64,000 nucleotides of DNA. Source: Pectobacterium parmentieri (GTDB lineage: Bacteria > Pseudomonadota > Gammaproteobacteria > Enterobacterales > Enterobacteriaceae). Under the pieces are notes generated by a model. The model saw only the letters and a program-made list of their open reading frames with translations, searched no databases and was not told the DNA's origin. The translations under genes were made by a program, and so were the position numbers. Below, piece after piece: positions 19,093 through 29,469 of this stretch; positions within the stretch are counted from its first letter, which is position 1; every line of letters starts with the position of its first letter. The DNA lies in NCBI RefSeq assembly GCF_001742145.1, contig NZ_CP015749.1, positions 124,001 to 188,000 on the forward strand, written 5' to 3'.

Positions 19093-19596
19093 GTTTATAT
19101 TTGCCTATGTTCTTTCTGTCTTTACCCTTGATTCGCCGTTGCCAGAGGCATTCGTTTATCACAATGCCGTCTGCGGTGTTATCGGAAGTCCTTTTTTTAC
19201 GCGAAAAGCAATGGGTCGAATTAATAAAATAGCGCGCTATTAATTATATTAATAAATATTTATTGGAATATAATTAATGGCCTGAAACGCACGACACCTA
19301 TCACCAATAAGGTGTTTCTCTAATTGTCTTTTTATTCAATGTATTGACGCGATTGTTCTGGTCGTTTTTACGCTGAAACCCTATTTATACGCTTATGTGT
19401 AAAAACAGAGAATAGCGGCAAAAAAATAATACTCAAATTATCTGAAAGTATATATATGAAGTATGTGCAGGAAGAGAGTTTCTGCCGCTTCTCATTATTA
19501 TTCGATGCTGCGCACGGTGTCAGTAGAGAGCGTCGCCGATTCTCAGAATGCTGGTGGTCAGCGTGGGGCTGACCACTGGTGGTGTACCTCTGTAGA
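19093..19596. other. 500-bp AT-rich gap between the GGDEF gene and chemoreceptor 2
   Basis: Both flanking genes are on the minus strand, so this holds the GGDEF promoter and the 3' end of the chemoreceptor 2 transcript. It is very AT-rich around 19220-19280. A hairpin (GTGGTCAGC 19554-19562 with GCTGACCAC 19568-19576) sits just after the receptor stop but lacks a T-run, so it is only a possible terminator. No coding potential was seen. Confidence 0.5.
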
Positions 19597-21168
19597 TTAG
19601 GAAAGTCGAGGTTCTACCTGAAATAGCGACATAGACCGCATGAGCTGTTGAGACTGTTGTTCCAACGATTGCGTGGTGGCGGATGAGGCTTTGACGAGCT
19701 GTGCGTTGTGCTGAGCAACCTTGTCGATCTGCGTAAAGGCGACATTCACCTGCTCAATACCGCGATGTTGTTCTTGCGTAGCGGTAGAAATGTCTCGCAT
19801 CAGTTGCGTAATACGGACGATTTCGTCGGTCACTTCATCCATGGTTTCGCCTGCTTTAGAGGCTAATTCAAGCCCTTCGGACACGCGAGTTTGTGAATCT
19901 ACAATCAGCGAACGGATCTCTTTCGCAGCCTGCGCGCTGTGCTGCGCCAGATTACGCACTTCTCCGGCGACAACGGCAAAGCCTCTGCCTTGTTCGCCTG
20001 CGCGGGCGGATTCGACGGAGGCGTTCAGCGCCAGAATATTGGTCTGGAACGCGATGCCGTCAATGACGCTGAGGATGTCATTGATGCGCTTGGCACTGGT
20101 GGCAATCTCCTGCATTTTTTCAATAACATAACAGACCGATTCATTGCTGCGGCTGCTGGTGTTTGAGACATTATTGGCGAGTTGATGCGCAAGCTCGGCA
20201 TGGTCGGCATTGAGCTTCACCGTGGCGCTCAACTGCTCCATGCTCGCCACCGTTTGCTCCAGTGCGGCAACGGACTCTTCGGTGCGCAGGGAAAGCTGGG
20301 AATTTTCTTCAAACAGTTCGCGGCTGCCTAAGTCGATTTGCGTGCTGGCATCGCGCACCTGGCTAACCGATTCCAGCAGCGCACTCTGCATGCGGCCGAT
20401 GGCATCGTTGAGCCGACCCAATTCGTTGTTTCCCCCTTGCATCAGGCGGTTCGTCAAGTTGCCAGCGGCGACCTGCTCCAACTGTGCAATGGCGTAATCC
20501 AGCGGTTTGAGTAGCATGTGCCGCAGCGCGACCCAGGATAATGCGACCAACGTGATGGATAACAGGCTGGCAATGGCAATCAGTAACAGCATCATGCGTT
20601 CATTATATTCAGACTGCGCCAAACCCTGTTCAGAAAGCTGTTGGGCATACTGACGGAAATTTTGGATCGACACATCAAAGGCTTCGCTCAGTGGGCCGAG
20701 CTGTTTTTCCAGTACGTCATAATATTCGTCGGTATACTGCTTTTGCAGCGCGATCAGCATCGGGGTCATACCCTGCTGAAAATAGGCTTGATAGGTTTTC
20801 AACACCTCCTGTGCCAGTGCCTGCCGTTTTGGGTCGGCATCGACCGATTTGATCGCACGTTCAATGTCTGCCTCGGATTGACGGAGATGTTTCTCTACGC
20901 TGCTGGTTTCCCGTGCGCCATCATCCAGCAGCCCGATTTCAATTTTTCTGACGGCGAGTGTTGCCGAGGCGCGGGCGTTGAGCGTTTGGTTATAACCGCT
21001 CATCAGGTTGCCTAACTCAATCCCCTGAATTTGATTTTGTGCAGCCAGGGTTTCCCTGTCTTTCTTAATGGCGATCACGCCCATACTACTGACGATAAGC
21101 AGCAACAGGGTTGTTAACAGCAATAACGTTAATAAGCCGGTGCGAATAGAAATATTTTTCAACCCCAT
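19597..21168 (-). CDS. Methyl-accepting chemotaxis protein 2
   Basis: A chemoreceptor of 523 residues with a membrane segment at ~10-33, a periplasmic four-helix-bundle sensor, a second membrane segment, HAMP and the signalling coiled coil. The tip reads [20 protein letters not shown], with two Ala-to-Ser changes against the usual [11 protein letters not shown]. The start at 21168 (MGLKNISIRTG) is chosen because AAGGAAAAAAATACT precedes it; the frame extends 50 codons further up without sense. The C-terminus LFQVEPRLS has no CheR-binding tail. Its sensor is clearly related to that of chemoreceptor 5 (KNISI/KNITIKT start, shared periplasmic spacing), suggesting paralogues. Confidence 0.92.
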   Translation of the reverse strand: MGLKNISIRTGLLTLLLLTTLLLLIVSSMGVIAIKKDRETLAAQNQIQGIELGNLMSGYNQTLNARASATLAVRKIEIGLLDDGARETSSVEKHLRQSEADIERAIKSVDADPKRQALAQEVLKTYQAYFQQGMTPMLIALQKQYTDEYYDVLEKQLGPLSEAFDVSIQNFRQYAQQLSEQGLAQSEYNERMMLLLIAIASLLSITLVALSWVALRHMLLKPLDYAIAQLEQVAAGNLTNRLMQGGNNELGRLNDAIGRMQSALLESVSQVRDASTQIDLGSRELFEENSQLSLRTEESVAALEQTVASMEQLSATVKLNADHAELAHQLANNVSNTSSRSNESVCYVIEKMQEIATSAKRINDILSVIDGIAFQTNILALNASVESARAGEQGRGFAVVAGEVRNLAQHSAQAAKEIRSLIVDSQTRVSEGLELASKAGETMDEVTDEIVRITQLMRDISTATQEQHRGIEQVNVAFTQIDKVAQHNAQLVKASSATTQSLEQQSQQLMRSMSLFQVEPRLS

Positions 21169-21456
21169 AGTATTTTTTTCCTTACGCCGCCCTCGTGGGT
21201 GATTGTCCACGCTAGATATGGTGTGTAACAAAAGAGAATACGTTATCTGTGTTGCAGTGAGATAAAAGTAAAAAGATATGGCTGACGTAAAAAGGTTGGG
21301 TAAGCAGAGCACCACCAATCAATATCTTGTAACCCAAAGGGTATAAATAATTAGCTGTAGTGTTTGTGCCTGGTTTATTATCTGTCAATAGCATTGGTTT
21401 TTCAGGGGCGTACCCCATACGTCTGTCAATGATACCCAGAGGTATCCGAGGTTTAT

Positions 21457-21882
21457 GTGCAGTTAACAAGTTTCACGGATTATGGTTTGCGGGCGCTAAT
21501 TTATATGGCGTCACTGCCGAGTGGGAAAATGACCAGCATTTCGGAGGTAACGGAAGTGTATGGTGTGTCTCGTAATCATATGGTCAAAATTATCAATCAA
21601 CTTAGCCGTGCTGGGTTGGTGATGGCCGTGCGCGGTAAAAACGGCGGTATCCGTCTTGGAAAACCGGCAGAAACAATCCGAATTGGCGATGTTGTGCGCG
21701 AGTTGGAGCCGCTCACGTTGGTTAACTGTAGCCATGAGTTTTGCCACATTACGCCAGCCTGTCGCTTGAAACAGGTGCTCCAACAGGCGGTACAAAATTT
21801 TCTGCATGAGCTGGATCAATACACGCTAGCTGATATGGTCAAAGAAAACCCGCCGCTTTATAAATTATTGTTGGTTGAATGA
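21457..21882 (+). CDS. nsrR: Nitric-oxide-sensing repressor NsrR
   Basis: NsrR is an Rrf2-family repressor whose iron-sulphur cluster is destroyed by nitric oxide, releasing genes for NO detoxification and repair. The 141-residue protein carries the winged helix with [17 protein letters not shown] and the three cluster cysteines at 91, 96 and 102 ([15 protein letters not shown]). The start is GTG at 21457, as in E. coli. It is followed by rnr and rlmB as in E. coli. A candidate target operator occurs in this window upstream of ytfE. I saw no such operator in front of nsrR itself. Confidence 0.95.
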   Translation: MQLTSFTDYGLRALIYMASLPSGKMTSISEVTEVYGVSRNHMVKIINQLSRAGLVMAVRGKNGGIRLGKPAETIRIGDVVRELEPLTLVNCSHEFCHITPACRLKQVLQQAVQNFLHELDQYTLADMVKENPPLYKLLLVE

Positions 21883-21923
21883 ATTTTGTTCAGCCTCCTG
21901 CTGATGACAACGGAGGAACCGCA

Positions 21924-24380
21924 ATGTCACAAGATCCATTCCTGGAACGAGAAGCAGAAAAATACGAATCCCCTATCCCTAGCCGTGAATATATTTTGGC
22001 GCACATCGCCAAGCGCGATACCCCGATCGGTCGGGAAGAATTGGCCGCCGACCTGCAATTAACCGGAGAAGAAGCCCTCGAAGCGCTGCGCCGCCGTCTG
22101 CGTGCAATGGAGCGCGATGGCCAGCTTATTTTTACCCGCCGCCAATGCTATGCGTTGCCGGAAAAGCTCGATCTACTGCGTGGTACGGTCATCGGTCACC
22201 GCGATGGCTTCGGTTTCCTGCGTGTGGAAGGCCGCAAAGACGATCTTTACCTGTCGGCTGAAGAGATGAAACGGGCGATTCACGGCGATGTTGTGCTGGC
22301 GCAACCGCTGGGTGCCGATCGTAAAGGACGCCGCGAAGGGCGTATTGTACGAGTGCTAGAACCGCGTACCGGACAAATTGTCGGCCGCTATTTTGTCGAT
22401 GCTGGTATCGGGTTTGTCGTACCGGATGATAGCCGCCTGAGCTTTGATATTCTGATCCCGAAAGAAGAAATTAACGGCGCTCGCATGGGCTTCGTGGTTG
22501 TCGTTGAGCTGACACAACGCGCCACGCGCCGCACGAAAGCGGTCGGTAAGATCGTTGAGATCCTCGGTGACAACATGGGCACCGGGCTGGCAGTGGATAT
22601 TGCCCTGCGTACCCACGATATTCCGCACACCTGGCCGCCTAAAGTCGAAGAACAGGTGAAGGATCTTTCCGAAGAGGTGCCGGAAGCCGCGAAGAAAGGC
22701 CGTGTGGATCTGCGTAAGCTGCCGCTGGTCACGATTGATGGCGAAGATGCCCGCGATTTTGATGACGCCGTATACTGTGAACAGAAACGCGGTGGCGGCT
22801 GGCGCTTGTGGGTCGCGATTGCGGACGTGAGCTACTACGTGCGGCCGAATACGGCGCTTGACCATGAAGCGCGGGCGCGTGGCACATCGGTGTACTTCCC
22901 GTCGCAGGTGGTACCGATGCTGCCGGAAGTGCTGTCGAACGGGCTGTGTTCGCTTAATCCGCAGGTTGATCGCCTGTGTATGGTCTGTGAAATGACCGTC
23001 TCGGCACAGGGTAAGCTGTCGTCCTACAAATTCTATGAAGCGGTGATGAGTTCACACGCGCGTCTGACCTACACCAAAGTCTGGAACATTCTGCAAGGCG
23101 ATGCCGAACTGCGTGAGCACTACAAGCCTTTGGTCGGCGGGCTGGAAGAGCTACATCACATGTATAAAGCGTTGGAACACGCGCGTGAAGTACGTGGTGG
23201 CATCGCGTTTGAAACCGAGGAAGCGAAGTTTATTTTCAACGCCGAACGCCGTATCGATCGTGTGGAAGCCGTGGTGCGTAATGACGCGCACAAGCTGATC
23301 GAAGAGTGCATGATTCTGGCGAACATCTCCGCTGCAAGATTTGTGGAGAAAAACGAAGAACCTGCGTTGTTCCGCGTACACGATCAGCCGAGCGAAGACC
23401 ATGTCTTAGCCTTGCGCAGCGTGCTGGGTGAATTGGGGCTTACGCTGAAAGGCGGAATGAAGCCACAGCCGAAAGACTACGCGGAATTAATGAACGAGGT
23501 GGCGGAGCGTCCCGATCGGGAAATGCTGCAAACCATGCTGCTGCGTTCAATGAAACAGGCGATTTATGATCCGGAAAACCGCGGTCACTTCGGGCTGGCC
23601 TTGACGTCTTACGGCCACTTCACGTCGCCAATTCGTCGTTATCCTGATCTGTCGTTGCACCGTGCGATTAAGTATCTGTTGAGCGATCGTCATGAGCGTT
23701 GGACGTCAACGGGCGGTTGGCATAGCGATATTAACGAGATGCTACAGTTGGGTATGCACTGCTCGATGACGGAGCGCCGTGCGGATGAAGCCACTCGCGA
23801 CGTTGCGGACTGGCTGAAATGCGATTTTATGCAGGACCATGTGGGCGAAGTCTTTACGGGGATTATCGCCAGCGTGACCGGTTTTGGCTTCTTCGTGCGC
23901 CTGAAAGATCTGTTTATCGATGGGCTGGTACACGTTTCTACGCTGGATAATGACTACTACCGTTACGATAATATCGGTCAGCGACTGATCGGCGAATCGC
24001 GCGGGCAGGTTTATCGGCTGGGTGATGAAGTAGAAATCCGTGTTGAAGCCGTGCATATGGACGAGCGCAACATTGATTTCGCGTTGATTTCCAGTACTCG
24101 CAAGGTGCGCGGCGAAGGGAAAACCGCCCGTGATCGGACGAAGAAACCGGAGTCTCGTGAGGCGAAGCCAAGTCGACGCCGTCGTAGCCCAAGCAAGGCC
24201 GCCGCAAATTTTGAACCAGATGCGGCATTCCGCAAAGAAGGCGATCGCAGCGCGACGACGGATAAACCAAAAGTGAAGCCGAAGAAGAACCGCGATAAAG
24301 CGAAAAAGAACGCAGAAAAAACGCGTAAAATTGCCGCCGCGACCAAGGCTAAACGCGCGAAGAAAAAGTCTGCGGAGTAA
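21924..24380 (+). CDS. rnr: Ribonuclease R
   Basis: RNase R is a processive 3'-5' exoribonuclease that degrades structured RNA, acts in rRNA and tmRNA-linked quality control, and is induced by cold and stationary phase. The 818-residue protein has an N-terminal helix-turn-helix (~20-80), cold-shock domains, the RNB catalytic domain with the aspartate cluster [12 protein letters not shown], an S1 domain ([21 protein letters not shown]) and a lysine-rich tail. The start at 21924 ([10 protein letters not shown]) has CGGAGGAACC before it and matches E. coli; an earlier start at 21879 would overlap nsrR. A 104-bp spacer with a hairpin separates it from rlmB. Confidence 0.95.
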   Translation: MSQDPFLEREAEKYESPIPSREYILAHIAKRDTPIGREELAADLQLTGEEALEALRRRLRAMERDGQLIFTRRQCYALPEKLDLLRGTVIGHRDGFGFLRVEGRKDDLYLSAEEMKRAIHGDVVLAQPLGADRKGRREGRIVRVLEPRTGQIVGRYFVDAGIGFVVPDDSRLSFDILIPKEEINGARMGFVVVVELTQRATRRTKAVGKIVEILGDNMGTGLAVDIALRTHDIPHTWPPKVEEQVKDLSEEVPEAAKKGRVDLRKLPLVTIDGEDARDFDDAVYCEQKRGGGWRLWVAIADVSYYVRPNTALDHEARARGTSVYFPSQVVPMLPEVLSNGLCSLNPQVDRLCMVCEMTVSAQGKLSSYKFYEAVMSSHARLTYTKVWNILQGDAELREHYKPLVGGLEELHHMYKALEHAREVRGGIAFETEEAKFIFNAERRIDRVEAVVRNDAHKLIEECMILANISAARFVEKNEEPALFRVHDQPSEDHVLALRSVLGELGLTLKGGMKPQPKDYAELMNEVAERPDREMLQTMLLRSMKQAIYDPENRGHFGLALTSYGHFTSPIRRYPDLSLHRAIKYLLSDRHERWTSTGGWHSDINEMLQLGMHCSMTERRADEATRDVADWLKCDFMQDHVGEVFTGIIASVTGFGFFVRLKDLFIDGLVHVSTLDNDYYRYDNIGQRLIGESRGQVYRLGDEVEIRVEAVHMDERNIDFALISSTRKVRGEGKTARDRTKKPESREAKPSRRRRSPSKAAANFEPDAAFRKEGDRSATTDKPKVKPKKNRDKAKKNAEKTRKIAAATKAKRAKKKSAE

Positions 24381-24390
24381 GGTTAGTTAA

Positions 24391-24425
24391 CCTACTCCTT
24401 CTCGATGCAGAGGAGGAGGAGTAGG
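24391..24425 (+). other. Stem-loop in the rnr-rlmB spacer
   Basis: CCTACTCCT (24391-24399) pairs with AGGAGTAGG (24417-24425) over a 17-base loop. No T-run follows, so it is more likely an mRNA processing or stability element, or a weak attenuator, than a terminator. Confidence 0.4.
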
Positions 24426-24484
24426 GGAAACCTCTATCTCTAATGAACAGGTTCTGCCTGTTATGGTTAATTTGAAGAGTATTA

Positions 24485-25216
24485 ATGAGCGAAATTATTT
24501 ACGGTATCCACGCGGTTAAGGCATTGCTTGAGCGCGACCCACAGCGTTTTCTGGAAGTTTTTGTTCTGAAAGGGCGCGACGATCGTCGCCTTCAGCCCGT
24601 GATTGCCGAGCTGGAAGCGCAAGGTATCGTCATTCAAGTGGCGAGTCGTCAATGGCTGGATAAGCAAGCTGAAGACGCGGTGCATCAGGGGATCGTAGCG
24701 AAGGTCAAAGAAGGGCGGAAATATCAGGAAAATGATCTGCCTGCGATGTTAGACAATATAGAAACGCCTTTCCTGTTGATATTGGACGGCGTGACCGATC
24801 CGCATAATCTGGGCGCGTGTCTGCGTAATGCGGATGGCGCTGGCGTGCATGCGGTGATTGTACCCCGCGATCGTTCGGCACAGTTGAATGCGACGGTGAA
24901 GAAGGTAGCCTGTGGCGCGGCAGAAACGGTGCCGGTTATCAGCGTGACCAATCTGGCTCGAACGATGCGCCTGTTGCAAGAGCGCAATATCTGGATCGTT
25001 GGCACGGCGGGTGAAGCAGACCATACGCTGTACCAAAGTAAACTGACCGGACCGTTGGCGTTGGTGATGGGTGCGGAAGGGGAAGGCATGCGTCGCTTGA
25101 CCCGTGAGCACTGCGATGAGCTGATCAGCATTCCGATGGCGGGCAGCGTCTCCTCACTGAACGTGTCCGTTGCCACTGGCGTGTGTTTGTTTGAAGCCGT
25201 TCGCCAGCGCGCGTGA
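24485..25216 (+). CDS. rlmB: 23S rRNA (guanosine-2'-O-)-methyltransferase
   Basis: RlmB methylates the 2'-O of G2251 in the peptidyl-transferase P loop of 23S rRNA using S-adenosylmethionine. The 243-residue SPOUT-family protein starts [20 protein letters not shown] and has [21 protein letters not shown], here quoted only to its N-R motif, then [10 protein letters not shown] and the knot motif [13 protein letters not shown]. It is the third gene after nsrR and rnr, as in E. coli; the unit ends at the terminator at 25237. Confidence 0.95.
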   Translation: MSEIIYGIHAVKALLERDPQRFLEVFVLKGRDDRRLQPVIAELEAQGIVIQVASRQWLDKQAEDAVHQGIVAKVKEGRKYQENDLPAMLDNIETPFLLILDGVTDPHNLGACLRNADGAGVHAVIVPRDRSAQLNATVKKVACGAAETVPVISVTNLARTMRLLQERNIWIVGTAGEADHTLYQSKLTGPLALVMGAEGEGMRRLTREHCDELISIPMAGSVSSLNVSVATGVCLFEAVRQRA

Positions 25217-25236
25217 TTAGAGCGATAACTGATAGC

Positions 25237-25262
25237 AAAAAGGTGCCATAGGCACCTTTTTG
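25237..25262. terminator. Bidirectional terminator, rlmB / chemoreceptor 3
   Basis: AAAAAGGTGCC, a 3-base loop and GGCACCTTTTT form a strong hairpin with a T-run on both strands, between two convergent genes. Confidence 0.9.
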
Positions 25263-25271
25263 TTGTTGGAA

Positions 25272-26804
25272 TTATGCCGCAGATGTCAGCCTGCGAAGGT
25301 CTTGCTGTGAAGGATGTAAAAGCCGGAATACGGAAACGGCATCGGAAAGCATGATTGCCTGTTGCGCCAGCGAGTGAGCGGCAGAAGAGGATTGCTCGAC
25401 CAGTACGGTGTTTTGTTGCGTGTTCTGATCCATTTCTATGATTGTCTGGCCGACCTGAGAAATACCGCGATGCTGCTCGTCTGAGGCGGTAGTAATGTCT
25501 TTCATGATGGCGTGAACCTGCGTCACGGACTCTACAATCCCTTCCATCGTTTTTCCTGCGCTGTTAACGAGTGCCGCACCGTTATTAATCTGCGAAACCG
25601 ATTCGCCAATGAGCGTATCGATCTCTTTGGCAGCCTGCGCGCTGCGCTGTGCCAGATTGCGCACCTCACTGGCGACGACGGCAAAACCACGACCTTGTTC
25701 ACCTGCTCTTGCAGCCTCTACCGCAGCATTGAGCGCCAGGATGTTAGTTTGAAATGCGATGCTGTTGATCATTGAGGTGATTTCAGCAATACGGTGGGAA
25801 CTCTGTGCAATGCCGTGCATGGTATTCACGGCTTTAGAAACCTGTTCTCCCCCCTGATTTGCGGTAGCAGAGGCATCCATAACCAGCCGGTTGGCGTGAT
25901 GGGCGTTATCAGCATTTTGTTTTACCGTTGACGTCAGTTGTTCCATACTGGCGGCGGTTTCTTCCAGTGCGGCGGCTTGCTGCGTGGTTCGGACGGAAAG
26001 ATCGGCATTACCGGCGGTAATTTCCCCAGCGGCAGACGATATCTGATTCGCGCTGAGGCGAATTTTATCAATCATGCTGTGCAGATTGTTGTTCATCTGT
26101 CCCATCGCTGAAATCAGTTGGCCTAATTCATCACGGCGTTCATTGTGAAGTTGTACCGTGAGATCGCCTTCCGCAATCGCGCGAGTGGCGTGTAGTGCCT
26201 GATGTAGTGGGCGAACGATCTGCCGTGAGATAACAATCGCCGTCGTCAGACCGAGGATGATGGCAATCAGCGTAATCACGCCCAGTTGGATATCGCTGCT
26301 GATGACGTTACGGCCAGCGCGACTCTCTTCTGTGAAGTAAAGCTTATTGATATTTTCCTGCAATAGCGCCATTTGATCGTTCAATTCACTGAGCCGCTGT
26401 TGGCTGACATCTGGACTCATGACCTGCTGGCGTTGGGTCAGGTAGGCATTGAGTGACGCACTGATATCCTGAATGGCGCTTTTATCTTCCGCTGGCCAGT
26501 ACCCCGTATCAATTTCCTTCAGCAGTGCTGATAGCTCTCCGCTGATATTACCGATAGCGTTGTCATGCTGTTCCAGATACTGTGCTTTACGCTCCAGCGC
26601 ATAGCCAAAGTTGCCTTCTCGGGCGACAACGGTCTTGTCATAAATGGCACCGAGGCGGCTGATGCGCTTTAACGATTGGTCGCTATTGTATAATCCATAA
26701 AAGCCAACCATGGAAAGAATCACTCCCATGATGAGCAATAAACCAAACCCTACCAACAACTTGCGTGTTACTGATAGGTTTTGAAATGACATCCAGCGCA
26801 GCAT
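25272..26804 (-). CDS. Methyl-accepting chemotaxis protein 3
   Basis: A chemoreceptor of about 510 residues with membrane segments near 16-38 and 172-195, a periplasmic four-helix-bundle sensor, HAMP (IVRPLHQALHATRAIAEGDL) and the signalling tip [20 protein letters not shown]. The start at 26804 (MLRWMSFQ) is chosen because AAAAAGGAAG lies 7 bases upstream; 26825 or 26792 are alternatives. The C-terminus ends RRLTSAA without a CheR-binding tail. A near-consensus sigma-28 promoter lies at 26944-26970. It stands between rlmB and yjfL, where E. coli has yjfIJK. Confidence 0.92.
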   Translation of the reverse strand: MLRWMSFQNLSVTRKLLVGFGLLLIMGVILSMVGFYGLYNSDQSLKRISRLGAIYDKTVVAREGNFGYALERKAQYLEQHDNAIGNISGELSALLKEIDTGYWPAEDKSAIQDISASLNAYLTQRQQVMSPDVSQQRLSELNDQMALLQENINKLYFTEESRAGRNVISSDIQLGVITLIAIILGLTTAIVISRQIVRPLHQALHATRAIAEGDLTVQLHNERRDELGQLISAMGQMNNNLHSMIDKIRLSANQISSAAGEITAGNADLSVRTTQQAAALEETAASMEQLTSTVKQNADNAHHANRLVMDASATANQGGEQVSKAVNTMHGIAQSSHRIAEITSMINSIAFQTNILALNAAVEAARAGEQGRGFAVVASEVRNLAQRSAQAAKEIDTLIGESVSQINNGAALVNSAGKTMEGIVESVTQVHAIMKDITTASDEQHRGISQVGQTIIEMDQNTQQNTVLVEQSSSAAHSLAQQAIMLSDAVSVFRLLHPSQQDLRRLTSAA

Positions 26805-26943
26805 AAACTTCTTCCTTTTTTTCATTAATTATTACCGTCATAGCAGGCCAATAACGGATTAGTTGTCGTTGTGTGTTGTGTAAAAAGGGCAGGTGATGAA
26901 AGTGGAACAGGCTCCTATATTACTGATAAAAATACCTTATCCG

Positions 26944-26970
26944 TTATCGGCATTTCAGGCGCAATACTTA
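26944..26970 (-). promoter_or_regulatory. Sigma-28 (FliA) promoter for chemoreceptor 3
   Basis: On the minus strand TAAGTATT, an 11-bp spacer and GCCGATAA match the flagellar promoter TAAAGTTT-N11-GCCGATAA: the -10 is perfect, the -35 is 5 of 8, and the spacing is exact. It lies about 140 bp upstream of the receptor start. Confidence 0.7.
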
Positions 26971-27159
26971 TTCATTTTCTCAAACCCTGTGAGGATATTC
27001 GTGCGGATACAATGGCCAGAGTGGTAAAGCCCCGTGCGGGGGATTCCTGCATTATTTATCAAGAAGCGCTTTGCTCTGCATGAATCATCTATAATTCTCC
27101 ATTCTTTCCCTTACCTGTTGCTGACGCGCCAACGTGTCTCATTTAAAAGGAATATCGCT

Positions 27160-27558
27160 ATGCCTATTATTACGTCGCTGCTCGCTTTCGCGTCTTATTT
27201 CTTTATCGGGTTTGCCATGGTGCTGGCCTTTTTGTTTATTTACACCCGTGTTACGCCGCATGATGAGTGGGCGTTGATTAAAGAAAACAACGGTACGGCC
27301 GCTATTGGGTTTGGCGGGGCGTTGATTGGCTATGTGATCCCGCTTTCCAGTGCGGCGATTAATTCGGTGAGTCTGGTAGATTACATCACCTGGGGCGTGG
27401 TCGCGCTGGTGGTGCAACTGTTGATTTATTTCGCGGTGCGCCTGTATATGCCGCGTCTCAGCCAACATATCCAGAATAACGATATTGCGTCCGGTGCTTT
27501 TCTCTGTGCTGCTTCGCTCAGCGGTGGGATTCTGAATGCGGCGTGTATGTCGTATTAA
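27160..27558 (+). CDS. yjfL: DUF350 family inner-membrane protein YjfL
   Basis: A 132-residue membrane protein with four predicted hydrophobic segments, beginning MPIITSLLAFASYFFIGFAM and ending LSGGILNAACMSY; the GYVIPLSSAAINSV segment is characteristic of the family. Its function is unknown. In E. coli it follows yjfIJK after rlmB; here those three are missing and chemoreceptor 3 takes their place. AAAAGG precedes the ATG at 27160. The 355-bp gap upstream holds the divergent sigma-28 promoter of chemoreceptor 3 and little else recognisable. Confidence 0.88.
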   Translation: MPIITSLLAFASYFFIGFAMVLAFLFIYTRVTPHDEWALIKENNGTAAIGFGGALIGYVIPLSSAAINSVSLVDYITWGVVALVVQLLIYFAVRLYMPRLSQHIQNNDIASGAFLCAASLSGGILNAACMSY

Positions 27559-27612
27559 TTTGTCCCTGCATGACGATACCGGCGCGCGCTTTAGTGAGGG
27601 CGAAAATGACGA

Positions 27613-27631
27613 GCAGGCAATCAGTGCCTGC
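27613..27631. terminator. Weak stem-loop between yjfL and prfH
   Basis: GCAGGCA and TGCCTGC pair over a 5-base loop between two convergent genes. No T-run follows on either strand, so the terminator call is uncertain. Confidence 0.35.
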
Positions 27632-27644
27632 CCGTGAGTTGAGG

Positions 27645-28268
27645 TTAGCGCAAGGTAACCAACGTAAAATCTTCGCCCTTGAAGACTTTGATCGGATTGC
27701 CGCGCTCTATCTGATGATGGAACAGACGCCGCTGTGCCCGTAGTTCGGCGTGCTGCTGTTGCTGCAACGCTTCCAGCCGATAAGCGATGAGATAACAGGC
27801 CAGACGCTTATTCGCGTGCTGGCTGCGCTCGCTCTGCACCTTCACCGTGATGCCGCTGGCGACATGCGTGGCGCGGACGGCAGACTCGGTTTTATTCACA
27901 TGCTGTCCGCCGGGACCGGAGGATTTGGTAGTTTCAAAACGAATTTCGTTATCGGCAAACGCCCGCTCCTGATGAAAGCGTGCGATGCCGATAAACCAGT
28001 TCTTACGTCCGCCACCTTTACGCCAGGGGCTATTGCATGTCCACTGAAGCGTACCACACCAACTGGCAGCCAGCGGTTCTGCCTGCTCACCGTTTAACAA
28101 AACCAGTGCGGAACGTAGCGTACCAGCACGTTTCCCAGCTTCGGTTTCGATGATTTCAGATTCGATGCCTTGTCGTGCGGCATCGCGAATCAGAGCTTGT
28201 AACGCTTTTGCCGTTGCCAGCATGCATTCGTCCGGTCCCTGTGCGGCGGAAAGTTGAAGCAATATCAT
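27645..28268 (-). CDS. prfH: Peptide-chain release factor homologue PrfH
   Basis: PrfH resembles the catalytic part of RF1/RF2, with the peptidyl-tRNA-hydrolysing motif GGQ at 120-122 ([17 protein letters not shown]), but lacks the normal stop-codon-recognition domain; a short N-terminal domain (~1-95) replaces it. Published work on the E. coli pair describes PrfH releasing the peptide from ribosomes whose 16S rRNA decoding centre has been cut, so that RtcB2 can re-ligate the break. The 207-residue frame is intact, whereas some strains carry a broken copy. Its ATG overlaps the rtcB2 stop (ATGA) and GGAGGATAA precedes it, so the two are translationally coupled. Confidence 0.92.
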   Translation of the reverse strand: MILLQLSAAQGPDECMLATAKALQALIRDAARQGIESEIIETEAGKRAGTLRSALVLLNGEQAEPLAASWCGTLQWTCNSPWRKGGGRKNWFIGIARFHQERAFADNEIRFETTKSSGPGGQHVNKTESAVRATHVASGITVKVQSERSQHANKRLACYLIAYRLEALQQQQHAELRAQRRLFHHQIERGNPIKVFKGEDFTLVTLR

Positions 28269-29386
28269 TTATCCTCCCCGCGCGTTTTGTAGGTGAGCAC
28301 TGGCTTCAGGCGAGCAATCAGCGTAATTAATCCTGCCTGCTGCATCGCACCGATCACGCTGTCTATCGGTTTGTAGGCTTCTGGTGCTTCCTGAAAAATC
28401 AGTTGCCTGTCCTGGCAAATCACACGACTGCCGAAGCGAGTACGCGCCAGTTGCTGGACGCTATAACGTGAAGACAGTCGATCTTTACACTCCGTGCGCA
28501 TCCACTTTCTGCCTGCTCCATGAGCCAGCGAATACAGGCTGTCGGCGTGAGGGATCGGCTGCACGATATAGCTGTAGTCGCCGCGTGAGCCCGGAATGAT
28601 AACCGGGCCGCAGTCGGCGGGAGTCGCACCTTTTCGGTGCAGCCAGCCGGAAATGCCCTCAATCGTTGTTGATGTCACCAAATTGTGGTTCACGTCCAGT
28701 GCAGCATCCCCTTCCGTGTGCCAACGTTCCAGCATCCGCTGTGCGATCAGCCGCCGATTGTTGGTGGCAAACGTCAGCGCAAACTGATGCTGTGCCAGAT
28801 AAGACTCTGCGGCTGGCGTATTGGCTTCAAGGCCGTGATGACCGAATTCCCGCACGTGGGCTTCCAGTATGGTTTGCCCTAATCCGCGTGAGCCGCTATG
28901 CACAAGCAACAACAACTGTTTAGGATCAATGTGCAGAGCGTGCAGCGTATCGGGCTGATAAATTTCATCAAGCTGCTGCAATTCAGCAAAGTGGTTACCG
29001 CCGCCGATGGTGCCCAGCGAATAGCGGAAATCTGCCAGTTCGGGTGGAATATCGGCATCGTCTTCCAGTGGCCCATCGATACTGCCAAGCCGTTTTTCCA
29101 GCTTATCCAGCGAAATTTTGTTTGCGTTCAGACCAGTGCGCCATAGCGCCATGCCGCAGCCGATATCGTTTCCGACCAGAGCGGGATAGAAACGCCGTTG
29201 TGAAAAAAAGGCGGCACCAATCGGGTAACCACGGCCCGGATGCAAGTCTGGCATACCGGCCACGCGTACCATATCGGGAAGTTGTGAGGTAATTTGAAGC
29301 TGTTGGATTGCTTTATCTTCAATCCAAGTGTTTTCCGTCGCGATCACACTGACGCGCGCCGAAATAGAGCGAATAGCATTGCCCAT
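28265..29386 (-). CDS. rtcB2: RNA ligase RtcB2 (RtcB family, PrfH-linked)
   Basis: RtcB ligases join RNA ends with 2',3'-cyclic phosphate and 5'-OH using GTP and manganese. This 373-residue member has the metal-binding segments GNDIGCGM (72-79), GGGNHF (128-133) and VNHN (232-235), HSGSRGLG, and the guanylylated histidine at 289 in SLAHGAGR, all expected for an active enzyme. It is shorter than the archetypal E. coli RtcB and, by linkage to prfH, belongs to the RtcB2 type that repairs ribosomes cut in the decoding centre. CAGGAT precedes the ATG. A possible leader peptide and strong inverted repeats lie upstream. Confidence 0.9.
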   Translation of the reverse strand: MGNAIRSISARVSVIATENTWIEDKAIQQLQITSQLPDMVRVAGMPDLHPGRGYPIGAAFFSQRRFYPALVGNDIGCGMALWRTGLNANKISLDKLEKRLGSIDGPLEDDADIPPELADFRYSLGTIGGGNHFAELQQLDEIYQPDTLHALHIDPKQLLLLVHSGSRGLGQTILEAHVREFGHHGLEANTPAAESYLAQHQFALTFATNNRRLIAQRMLERWHTEGDAALDVNHNLVTSTTIEGISGWLHRKGATPADCGPVIIPGSRGDYSYIVQPIPHADSLYSLAHGAGRKWMRTECKDRLSSRYSVQQLARTRFGSRVICQDRQLIFQEAPEAYKPIDSVIGAMQQAGLITLIARLKPVLTYKTRGEDK

Positions 29387-29469
29387 AGATCATCCTGCTG
29401 ATCAATTTAAAAATAGGGTAAGGCAGGCTACAAAAGGGGGGATAACGCAAAGCGGAAAAGAATGCGGAA

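Noticed and set aside
26871-27083. 70-codon plus-strand ORF in the chemoreceptor 3 - yjfL gap
   Set aside because: No family signature, and it runs across the sigma-28 promoter of the divergent receptor.
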